A DNA stretch of 64,000 nucleotides, from contig NC_091263.1 of assembly GCF_042477335.2 (NCBI RefSeq), positions 72,896,001 to 72,960,000 of the forward strand, written 5' to 3'. Below the pieces are notes generated by a model. It was not told the DNA's origin. It was given only the letters and a program-made list of their open reading frames with translations, and searched no databases. This document shows, piece by piece, positions 48,228-59,100 of the stretch (positions within the stretch are counted from its first letter, which is position 1; each line of letters opens with the position of its first letter). Position numbers and translations under genes: made by a program. The DNA is from Ovis canadensis. Its lineage: Eukaryota > Chordata > Mammalia > Artiodactyla > Bovidae.

Positions 48228-48412
48228 AGAGGCAGCTGCGAACATGCTGTGGGATCTGGCAGAGCTGCGGTCAAGCCTGGTTCCACCACTCACTAGATGT
48301 GGAGCCTGGGACAAACTCACTGAGCCTCAGTTGCCTCATCTGTAAAATGGGCCCAATGACCTTCCTTCCCCAGGAGACTCTGAGGACAGAACGAAACACT
48401 GGCGTTCACCGG
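48228..48412 (+). mobile_element. MIR SINE
   Basis: CACTCACTAGATGTGGAGCC and CTCAGTTGCCTCATCTGTAA are MIR core. It lies just beyond the HDAC11 cleavage region. Confidence 0.85.
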
Positions 48413-48431
48413 GCCGCTGCCCCAGGCCCCT

Positions 48432-49902
48432 TGCTGTGTGAACTTTCAGCCTTTATTTCCTTGATCCTTAGGAGGGACGGATTCCTCCTCTGAAGAACAC
48501 ACGTCAGCCAGCTCGCATCGGGAAGGGCCTTTATGGTTCTCTGGAACAGAGGCTCCACGGACACAAGCCCATCACCGCCTGCCCCCTGGGGTCGCAGGCC
48601 CGTGTTGGGGAAGAAGGGGTGTTAGGTGCAGAGACCGGGGGGCGGGGGCGGGGCAGGGCGTCCAAGTGTTTGTGACACTCGGTCATCTTGGGACCCTCCC
48701 CACCCCCACAGCAGACGGGGTGTGAGGGAGAAGGCGGGAGGATTCAGGGCACCCCCAGGTGGCGAGGAGCAGAGTCCCCACGGGGGTTGATCAGGGACGG
48801 CCCACCTTCCCTCCCCCCAACTCTGATCTCCGAGAGCACACCCAGGCCGTGGAGCACTGGATGTCTCCCTCACCCTGGCTTCCTGGGGGGTCCAGAGCAT
48901 CCCCTTCAGAGCAGAGCCGGTGACAAGGTCAGGGCCCACCTGGGACCCCAGGCGCAGGGCAGGCCTGACATTTTCAGGGAGACCAGTGGAGGCTGTAGCC
49001 CTACCTGGCCTCACCCCAGCCCCCAACCCCCTACCCGCTGCAGGCCAGGATGGAGACCCTCCGCTCATGCCCAGCAACCCCAGCCTGGCGTCACCAGCAC
49101 CGCAATCCCCACCTGGGCCTCGAGGCCTGCGGGACCCCACCCGGCCACCTGCCCCTCCGCGGTCTCCTGGGCTAGGCCTCGGTTCCCTCCACCCCTCTGG
49201 CCTCCAGAGCTCAGGCCTGTCCTGTCCCTGAGCCCAGAGCTCATCCCCCGCCCCTCAACCCCGAGCCTGCCCTTCCCTCTGGACAAGCAAGATGTTGGTG
49301 GAACAGGCTCCCCTCTCCACCCTCCCATGAGCGGGGAGGGGCTCAGGGACAGCGGGTCCAGCCCTTCCTTTACTGATGGAGAAGCCAAACGGGAAGACCC
49401 ACCTGTACCTGCACGCCTTCCCCGCGACCCCACATCCAGGACCAGGGCTCGAGCCTGCTGCCTGGGAATCCCTGCCCAGAGAGACCCGGCTCAGCCCCCT
49501 CTTAGACGGCCCACCCCTGGCGGGAGGGGGAGAGGGTGTGGAAGAGGCAGGAGGGCGATCCTGCAAGCCTCCTCAGTCTGAAATGGCCGTGCTGTGCTGA
49601 AACTGGAGCATCCCACCCTGAGGAGCGCCCCCTGCACCGGAGCCTCACCTGTCTCCTCCCTCTGGGGAGAACCACCACCTCTGCGGTCTGGTCAGGCCGT
49701 GCCCCTGTGGGTCCTGCCAGGACTCAGGCCCTGCCCTCTGCCCCATCTGCAGAGGGGCCCGGAGTCCCCAATACCCGGGGCGGGGGGAGAGCGGAGCTGT
49801 GCAAGGCGCCCCCGACCCCTCGGCTGGAGGAGGAGATGCGCTGGGAGGCTGGTGGGTGGGTGGACGGGCTGCAGGCGGGGAGCCTCCGAGAGGGCAGCGT
49901 GG
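48432..49902 (-). other. HDAC11: HDAC11 3' untranslated region (inferred extent)
   Basis: This stretch runs from the stop codon to about 20 bases past the first good minus-strand AATAAA. It is GC-rich and has no conserved frame. Its length of about 1.5 kb is plausible for mammalian HDAC11 mRNA, but the end is inferred. Confidence 0.6.
48452..48457 (-). terminator. HDAC11: HDAC11 poly(A) signal AATAAA
   Basis: Minus-strand AATAAA (TTTATT on plus), about 1.45 kb after the stop. A GT-rich stretch lies downstream on the minus strand near 48385-48400. A variant CATAAA near 48532 is an alternative. Confidence 0.6.
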
Positions 49903-50118
49903 TCAGGGCACCTCCAGGGGCAGCAGAGGCGTGTCTGAGTTCTGTGCTGAGACGCTAGCAGACTCGGGCCCGATGAGCCCCAGGCCATACAGGTTAAGGA
50001 TGGAGTCGGCGATGATGCGGGCCGTGCGCTTCTGGTAGCCGCCCGAGGTCACCATGAGGATGGGCAGCTGGCGGCCACGGACTATCCGGAACACCAGCTC
50101 GTCCCGCTTCACAACGCC
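49903..50118 (-). CDS. HDAC11: HDAC11 exon 10, C-terminal coding part (residues 277-347)
   Basis: The acceptor is CACCCAG. The coding part starts [10 protein letters not shown], carries transition-state Tyr304 in [10 protein letters not shown], and ends at TGA (49903-49905). The chain continues as [20 protein letters not shown] up to the conserved serine-rich tail. Confidence 0.96.
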   Translation of the reverse strand, partial: GVVKRDELVFRIVRGRQLPILMVTSGGYQKRTARIIADSILNLYGLGLIGPESASVSAQNSDTPLLPLEVP

Positions 50119-53100
50119 CTGGGTGGGTGCGGGGGACAGGGAAGATGGGCTCAGGCAGGCTCGGACCCTCAGGGTGGTGGAAGTCCTGCTGTGAGTCTAA
50201 GCCCGCTCCATGCTGCTGCTGCCGCCCAGCCCTCTGGCCTCAGGAGGAACGCCCGTGCCACCCACGTTCCCGTCGCTGCTGAGTCCCCAGAGCAGAGCCT
50301 GCCCCCGCCCCGCCCCGGGACGCACCTGTGGACTGATGGCCAGCCCGCCGAGGCGGTCGCCCTCAAGGATGTCCGTGCCCGCGTTGTACACCACCACGTC
50401 GGGGCGGTGCTCCTGCAGAGCTTTCTCCAGGTTCCTCTCCACCTTCTGCAGGTACTCGTCATCCTCCGTGCCCCACTCCAGCTCCACCTTCCGCCTGATG
50501 GCCTCTGGCAGGGGAGACAGCGATGCCCCAGCGTGCAGCCGGGAAACGGGGGCTGGGGGCACTGCCTGCTTTCCCGTCTGACTCTAGCGCTGCTCAGCCG
50601 CTCACCCACCCAAAAGTAAGCTAACAGAGCACAAGGACAGCGGATGGAACACTGCCTGGGGCTCAGGGACCCACACCAGGCACCTGGGCTCACTGCCTCC
50701 GTGAGCTCTCTCCGGAGACACAGACACCCCATGTGCCCTCGGGTCCGAAGCCAGTCCGCTCGAGGTGAGATTCAGTTCGGAATCGGGTCCCTGGGGCCAC
50801 AGAGTGGCTGAGTCACCCACAGGCGCTTTCTGCGTAAATGTCCCCTCCCCACAGGGTGGGCAGGTCCCCCTGTCTTCAAAGCTTCATCAAAGGGTCTCCT
50901 GCCTTTTAATCGATGAGTTTAACCCACTGGCATTTATTTAACTGTCACGTTTGAGCTGATTTCTGCCATCTTATCTTGCGTTTTCTACTTCTACATTTTT
51001 CTGTTTCTTTCTTGTCCTTCCCTATTTTCGACCGGACAGCTGCATGCCCGGGAGAAAATCCCACTCTATTCTCCAGGCGGCCACCCCAGCAGAGGGATTC
51101 ACCGCGTGCTTTGGCGGGGGGGCTGTTACACGGTCTTCCGTGGGTCAAGCGACCTCTCGGGTCTCAGTTTCCTTGTCTGTGAAGTGGGGATGGCCTCCCC
51201 CTCCCTGGGATGGCGAGGGTCAAGAAGTGAAGTGACATCTGCAGGGCCCGGCACGCAAGGGAAGCCCGGCAGACAGAGCCCAGCTCAGGCGGGCGCGCTG
51301 GGGTGGGGGGGCACTCACGCTTGGCGAAGCGGTCCCCGGGGTAGATGTGGCGGTTATACACGTCCATGATGTACACGCGCTTGTCGCCCATGAAGTCGCG
51401 CTCGTGCCCGTTGCCCTGGTGGGGACACAGAAGGCGCTCAGGGCAGGCCACCCGGGGCCAGGCCAGGACCCCCCAGCACGCCGCAGGGAACGCCCCCTGG
51501 GCGGGGGGTGGTGGAGGGGCAGCAGAGGCCCAGCCTGGGGCTCAGGGGTGTTCCTGGGGGTGGGGAACCCCACCGGGTGGGGCCGTGTGTCGGAGGCCGC
51601 CTGGGGAGAGGGAGACCCCAGCCCCGCCGGGCGCTCACCTGATGGGCGTCGAGGTCCACGATGGTGGCTTTGGAGATGCCCTCCACTCGGTCAAACAGGA
51701 ACTGCCCAGGGCAAGAGAGGGGAGAGGTGAGGACCCCCCGGGCGAGAGGGCGCGGTCCCCCAGGGGCCCTGGTCGGCGACGGGGTGGGCTGGGAGCGCCT
51801 CCGTGCTTGCGGGAGACCCCAGGCTGCCGGGAGGTCTGTGGGGCTCAGAGGAGCCTGTGTGTGTCTGCAGCGGGGACCGCCTCCCAGCTGCACCCGGAGC
51901 TCCGTCTTGCCGTCTCCGCCTTCTTACAGGGGCCCGGCCCTAGAGCCACCGCCTCGGGGAAGCCCTTCCTTCCCCTGCCCTCCCCTCCCGCCAGGCCTCC
52001 TGGCCTCTCCCTCTCCAAACGGCCAGGGTCTACTGCCCCTCCTCCTCATCCGTTCCCACGCCGGGTGAACAGGAGCCGCGGGGACCACATGGACACCCAG
52101 CCTGAGCCCCGACGCGGGTGCTGGCAGAGCGCTGGCTCCTGACAGCCGCGGAGGCCACGGCCAACACTGCCCCTTCGGGCTGTGCCCTCAGCCCTGCCGG
52201 CCCCGTTCCCTGAGGGTGAAGGGGTGAGCCCCGCAGATGCCAGTCACTGTCGCCACCATCAAGGTCTTGATCCCTGTCTCCTCCCCGCTCTCCTGGAGCA
52301 GAGCCCTGTCTCCTGTTAATAATCTAGTGGCGTCCTGTAAGCTGCTCTCCTCCGGTCCCCGGCCCCTGGAGAAGGCCCACAGGCAACAGACACGAGCAGG
52401 TGTCACGTCCACGTTTGAGTCTCAGCCCAGCTGAGGGACCCAGGTGAGCTCCCTCCCATTCGGGGCCTCGACTCCCTTCGTGAGAAAGTGTGCTGAGAAC
52501 ACTGGGCTGGGGGGCGTTCAGGGAGGCTCTTGGAGACGATCACCCTCGCCCCCGCCTGTCACGAGCGCTCGGACGCACCTTGATGGCAAGTGTAATGTCC
52601 GCGTAGGCGCAGAAGCCCCCTCCCCGGTCGCTGGAGCAGTGGTGGAAGCCGCCGCCTGCGAGGACAGTCATGGAGTGGGCAGGGCTGGGCAAGGGCACGC
52701 CCCAGGTGCCCCCTCCGTCCTCCCAGGGACAGCTCTGGGCCTCCAGGCTGGCCAGGCAAACGGACCCCCCCCGGGGCAGGTCACCGCCCCCGGGTCCCTG
52801 GGTCGGGGGGCAGCTCTGCCATCACGGCATCCGAGCAGCTGCCACCAGGCCCCAGGCCCAGCCCTGGGGCACTCACCTACGTTGATGGCCCAGCCGCGGT
52901 CCACTGCCAGCTTCCCCGCCTTTGAAAACAAGCACAGGCTGAGGCAGGCAGGGGCCGAGCGCTTCACTCACTCCTGCGCTGACTCACTGCCCCCGTGAAC
53001 ACTGCAGGCAGCTCCAAGGTGCGGATGAGCTGTGAGGTGGGGTACGGGGGGCACCACCCACCCCCACCCGGCAACCCCCCGGCTGGCCTCTGAGACGGCA

Positions 53101-56100
53101 GCGCGTCGTGAGCGCGCTCAGTAGCGTCCGACTCTGACCTCGAGCACTGCAGCCCACCAGGCTGCCCTGCCCACACGATTTCCCAGGCCAGAATGCTGGA
53201 GGGGGCTGCCGTTCCCTCGTCCAGGGGACCTTCCCAACCCAGGGATCAAACCCACATCTCCTGTGGCTCCCGCACTGGCAGGTGGATTCTTTGCCACTGA
53301 GCCACCTGCAAAGCGTAGACCCCTGTGTAACTGTGTGAGGGAACTGGAGGAAACCAGAGTTCCGTTCTCAGGCTTGCATGCGAGCTGACAAGGATTCTCA
53401 CGTGGCTTTCGAAGGGAAAACAGACACAATTTTGCTCACGGAAATACCGTTGCTCTAGTCCTAAAATCATGTAGGAACCCATCATTCTGGGGTGAGCAGG
53501 AATATTCTAATAAACTTTGAAAGTGCACAGATTTGCAAAGCTAAGAAGAAAACTACAAGGGGTCAGCCGGTGTTGATCCAGGTCTGGGTTAGATCACTGT
53601 ACCCTTCAATCATTTCCACTTCTTTTCCTCACTGTCTGTGGCTGACTTTCATTGGAAGGACTGATGCTGAAGCTGAAACTCTGATACTTTGGCCACCTGA
53701 TGTGAAGAGCTGATTCATTGGAAAAGACCCTGATGCTGGGAAAGATTGAAAGTGGGAGGAGAGGGGGCCGACAGAGGATGAGATGGTTGGATGACATTGC
53801 TGACTCAATGGACATGAGTTTGAGTAAACTCTGGGAGTTGGTGATAGACAGGGAGGCCTGGTGCGCTGCAGTCCATGGGGTCACCAAGAGTCAGACACGA
53901 CTGAGCAACTGGACCGAGCTGACACGTGGTGTGAAACCCACTTTTGCCGCGAGTGTTGGTGACGGCCACACCCTGACGCGGGTGAGGGCCACCATCCACC
54001 GCCGAGATCACGGCTTTGTTTTCATCTGAAATGTGAGAAGCTCAGAGCTGCAGTTTTTGGACACACTCCTGGGGGGGCCAGCTGGTTAAGGACGCCTCTT
54101 ACACACCAGCAAATACTCTAACAGGGGGTCTTGGGGGAAGAGCAGTGATTTCTATGGGAGAAGCTTTGGAAGAAAGTTCCTGTTGCCGCCTTGAAGAACA
54201 TTTGTAATTTTGCTCAACTACTCAGCAGGACGAGGCATTCTGGAGGGAAAACCCCAGGTGGGCAAAGGCCCAGGGAGCGAAGGAGCCGGGGCTGGGGGCT
54301 CCCGCCCAGCCACCGCCCCCCACGCCCCACCTACCATTATGGTTCCTCCCGTCTGGGTCCGCAGGGGCCTGAGCACCTTCCTCTGCACCAGGAAGTTGGG
54401 CAGGAAGATGACCGGGGGGATCTCTGTGATGGTCGCGACAGCAAAGGACCACTGCAGGAAGAGACGTGGGCTGTTTGGCCTCCCTCTGCCCAACAGGCCC
54501 AGAGGCAGAAGATTCCCCCTGGACCAGATTCAGGGCGCCTGGGGGGCTGTGGGCAAGTGCAGCTCCTCGGGTGAGAAATGGGGGCCCTCCCACCGTGGCT
54601 GAACTTCAGGTTCGGCACAGAGATGCTCACAACAGGGTGTTCTTAAAGTGAAGTCAGCGAAGGGCCTCATGGGCCAAGGCCCTCGGCTGCCCTCTTGTGT
54701 CCAGAAGGAGAACTGCAGGGGACGACCGGTCACCACCCAGCCTACTCAGAACTGGCCTGGCCCGCACCCCGGGGCAGCAAGGCCCTGCGGGGTCAGGGAG
54801 AGGGGATAAGGAAGGAGGATCCTTCTTTACAAGGTCACAGCGAGTCATCGACAGAGTCCGGACTGGACGCCCAGGGCTGCTGGTGCCCCAGCGCAGCACG
54901 CCCCTTCATCCACCCGGAGTCAGCTATCCCTTCAGATGGGGCTGCACGCTCTCACCCCCTGCTGCCGAGGCAGGAGGGCCTGGGGCACCCAGACCAGAAT
55001 ATAGCCTCCCTTCGACCTCCCGGGCCCTGGGCAAGTGTCCATGCACCCTGGTCCTAGACCTCTCCTGCCTGGCTGGGAACACCTGCGATCCAGACCCTGC
55101 TCTCCACCAATGCTAGGCAGAGCCCTGCAGGGACCCTGGCACCTGGCAGATGTTTCCCAAGAGCCTGGGGAGGCACCAGGCCTGGAGATGGAGCTGGTCT
55201 GTCCTCACGGACACACAGCAGCCTGGTGGGGAGGTGCTGACCTGCAATGTGACAGCTTTGCTGGGGGAGGGAGAGCACGGTCTGGCTGGACAGCTGCAAG
55301 ACCACGTGTGAGTGAGCGGGGGCATATGTGTTGCACGTGTGTGGAGGACCCATAAATGGGAAGGCGGGGGCTCCACCTGTCTGTCACACCAACCCCAGCA
55401 GCAGCCCAGCACGTGGGAAGCAGGGAATGACTGTTCCCTGGAAGGGAGCGACGAGCCCCCGAAGGAAAACATCGACCTCTGCCTCCCTCCCACCCCCAGC
55501 AAGCCAGCAGGGGACAGAGAAGGAAAGAAAATGAAGCCACCGGCCCCAAAAGGAAATTAAGAAAGCAATTTCATTTACAAGGACATCAAAAAGAATAAAT
55601 TAACCAACCAGGTACAAGACTCGTACGGTGGAAACTGCAAAATGCTGCTGAAAGAAAGTAAAGTTCTGAATGAAGGGAAAGACATCGGTGCCCACGGGGT
55701 GGAAGACCTAGCCTTGTGAAGGCGGTTCTCTCCTAACTCATCTACAGACTCATAATCGCTACTGAAATCTCAATAGCGTTTTTTGATTTCTGTTTTTTTG
55801 CAGAAGTGGAGAAGCTGTCCTATAACCCTGGAGGTCCCATTTCCCGGGGACCCTCGGAGGCTCACCCTCGGGTACTCTGTGCACGGGGTCTGTGTCTCTG
55901 CTCTCACCAACTCAGGGCACCGTGGGGGGCAGCAACAAGGCCAAAGGTGCGCCCAGACTCCCTGGGGCTCCGGCCACAGTTTCCGGGACATCCTTGGCTT
56001 CCAGACCCCACACCCAATCCGAGCCCAAGAAAGTCCTGTTGTTCCAACTTCACAACAAACCCCGGGTCCTGCCATGTCCGCCCCCGGCCACGGCTGCTTC

Positions 56101-59100
56101 CAGCCTTGTCTGAGCGCCCAGGCTCTCCCACCAGGATCACGGCAACCACCCCCTTCCTCTTGCGCTCCTGATTTCATCCTGATAGCCGGTCTCATCTATT
56201 CCCATCACAGCTGCCAAGCAAGCTTTGGAAACCCAGGTCAGATCGCGTCCTCATGCTTGAAACACTCCTGGGCTCCCACTGCCCTCAGAGCAAAGGTGCA
56301 GCAACCACAGGCCCTCGCTGGTCCTAACCCTCATCTGACCCCGCCTCCTACCGCCTCCCTTCCGTTCCCTCCAATCTAGCGGTGTCACTGCTGCTGGGAC
56401 ACTCCTGCCTCAGGGCCCTTGCCCCTGCTCCTCCTCCTGCTCGCTCAGAATGCCCTCCCCCAGATGCCTGCCCAGCCCACTCCCTCACTCTCCCCTTTGG
56501 GAGGCTGAGCCCCCTCCCACTCCTGGCCTGAGTCCCTACAACCGCCTTCCTCTGAGACGCCGCAAGTATCACCTTCTCGTCATTCTCTGGTCTCGGCTCA
56601 CAGCCCGCCTGCTCTGTGAGGCCCGCTCGAACCGCTCGGCCTGCACGAGCGCGCCTCTGCCCAGTGGCCCTTTCTTTCCCCTGTTGCTCCCGGGTCGCTC
56701 GGCCTGCGCGAGCGCGCCTCTGCCCAGTGGCCCTTTCTTTCCCCTGTTGCTCCCGGGTCGCTCGGCCTGCACAAGCGCGCCTCTGCCCAGTGGCCCTTTC
56801 TTTCCCCTCCGTCGCTCTCAGATGCTTTTGACCGTTACTTCTTTTCAGTCTTGCAGCAGGAAATGCGAATCCATGGCAGCAGGAAACGTTGCTTATTGCT
56901 TTGTTTTGGCACCCAATACACAGTCAGAATGCCATATGGAAGTGTTGCATGACTGAATACTTCTTTGCCTTAGTAGGTCATGTGGAAATCATCGTGTTTC
57001 TCCTTTTGCTCTGGCCCAGGGAGCTCCGGATATGTAGCTCGGCCGTGGCCTCTTGGATACATTTGCATATCTGAATGCTCCTTCTGCCCTTGATGTAGGT
57101 TTTCTACTTGAGACTCTACCTGTAAATACTTGCTTGTATTATCACGTAGCACCTAGAAAGCTGCCTTCAGGGTGCTGGGGGGCCCAAGGCCAGGCATGCG
57201 GTCAGCCCCCATTGTTCCCTGAAAGGACCTCCAAACAGATGGAGCCCAGCCCCGCCCAGCTTTCTCTGGGCGCTCCCTCCAGCCCCGCCCCTTGGTCCCG
57301 GCCTCGCCCTGGCCCCACCCTCACCCTCTGGACTCTGGCAGGCATGTCCTCCTGGCCTCACCCCTGGGCTGTGGACTGTGACCACGCAGGTCCGGGAAAC
57401 CAGGGCAGCCAAGTGCTGGGCTTCCTGCCAGGGCCTCGCACCCTTCGCTCTCCCGGCAGCCAGGCTTCATCCTCTTCCTGGTAATCTTTCAGGAGCACAA
57501 GCTGCCAAGGTTCCATCTAGAATTCTCACCGCTCGGGCTGGCGCGTGGGAGGACAAGGGGCAGCAGGCGCGACCAGGAGCCCAGGAGCTCCTGCGGTGGC
57601 CTGTCTCGGGTCCCCCCGGGGCCTGCAGGACAGCCTGGGTGCCCTCGAGCAGGTGTGGCCTCTGCAGGCTTGCCCACCTTGGGGGCGGGGCCTGGTGACC
57701 TCAGGCGTCCACTCTGGCTCTAAGATGAGGCGCTGGAAGCCCAGCGCTATGTGTCAGGGGTCCACGCTCCCTGGGGCAGAGAACCCGGGGCATCCTCGAC
57801 CCACCGAGTTCTGACACCGCCCCCAGCCCCGCCTGCCCTCCGCCCCCACAGAGGGGCCCAACAACGTCTCTGCCCTCGGAAGCACACAGACAGGAGCCGT
57901 GCGGCTCCTCTAGAAAGAGGTCGGGAGCCGTGTGGCTCCTCTAGAAAGAGGTCGTCACAGGTAGCCTGCAGGCGGATTCGCAAACCTTCCGATGAGAAAT
58001 CAGGTGCCGTCACCCGCCGGTCTGCATTCCTGGCTTCTCTTTGGAAGCCAGGCCCACGGAGGAACTGGGTGGCAGCCACCGCCTGGGAGGGGTTGGAGCT
58101 CGGGTTCGCTCCATACCACCCACCACCCGCCTGACCACTTGGGTACGTTCCCAGCTGGGGCGCAAAAACCAGCTTTCAGCGCAACAGTTTCCAAGTCTCT
58201 AGCAGTAGAAGCCTTGAAACAGAATCTTCAGCTTCAACCCAACATAAATACATAAATACAGGCCAAGGTGGCACAGACGTGGCTGGAGGGAGACAAGGAG
58301 CTGGGGGCCGCCACCCATCACCCCAGCAGGGGTCTTGGAGGCCTGTCCACAGAGGCCAGGTGGAAAGTCACTGAGGCAGAAGCCCCAAATGCCGGCGAAG
58401 CTTCGATCCCCAGGGGGCGTTCATGCTTTCATGCTCCCAGGGATGGGGGCTCACGACCCCCAGGAGCAGCCATGCGCATCCCTGGTACCTGCCCTCCTAG
58501 GGCCCCTGGCTCCCGATGGGGACTGCAGACTCACACGCCCACCCTGCGCAGGGACAGGAGCGGAGCCCCTGGAGCCTGCGTCCCCGCCTCCCGCCTGGCC
58601 GCCCCCAGGCCCCGTACCTTCAGCTCGTTGAGATAGCGCCTCGTGTGCACCACCAGCAGGTCTTCGTCCGAGGCCTCCCGCGCCTCCACCAGCGTGCTGT
58701 CTGACAGCAGCTTCTCCTCTGAAACCACAAAGCAGGCACCATGCACCCCTGCTGGCCTCCAGCCCCAGCCCCTCCCGCGGGCTCAGACGTGGCCTTGGCA
58801 GCGCTGCCCCAGGAGAAGGTGGCCCCTGCTGGCTTGGGCCACCTCTCAGGCCAGTGTGGAGAGAGCTGCCAGGCCCTCGGGCCAGGGGGCATAGGACATT
58901 GTGCCCAGCGATCCTCCGGTGTCCCAGGCCGCTGAGAGCCGGGGGTGAGCTCAGGCGTGGCTGGGCAACTTGCAGAGGCAGGTGGCACAGGGGTCACTAA
59001 TGCTGCGTCTCAAGGTGAGAAAAACTCTGAGTGAGTCTCCTCCCCCTTGGGGTGACGTCATGGGGGGTGTCGTGTGTGGGGCTCTTGCCTGATCCTTGCT

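Larger units (their letters stand above)
46587..48431. other. Intergenic stretch before the HDAC11 3' end
   Basis: Unique GC-rich sequence with a direct 19-base duplication at 47142-47179 and a MIR at 48228-48412. No gene was seen. Confidence 0.5.
52920..54334 (-). other. HDAC11: HDAC11 intron 4
   Basis: Contains a Bov-tA SINE (53108-53314) and a BovB 3' fragment (53646-53925). The remaining sequence is unique and without recognisable features. Confidence 0.85.
54452..58617 (-). other. HDAC11: HDAC11 intron 3 (largest intron)
   Basis: The 4.2 kb intron carries an L1 ORF2 fragment (55550-55835), an L2 fragment (56165-56625), a 63-base tandem triplication (56633-56812) and a duplicated 31-base hairpin unit (57893-57954). 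The ATCCCCAGGGGGCGT near 58406 only weakly resembles a CTCF core. Confidence 0.85.

Noticed and set aside
48688..49581. 297-codon frame antisense to the HDAC11 3' UTR
   Set aside because: Proline-rich chance frame with no domain and no splice or promoter signal.
56450..56956. 168-codon frame with a 21-residue repeat
   Set aside because: It is an L2 fragment plus a 63-base tandem array inside an HDAC11 intron and on the other strand.
58406..58420. ATCCCCAGGGGGCGT as a CTCF site
   Set aside because: Only the GGGGGCG half fits; too weak to call.
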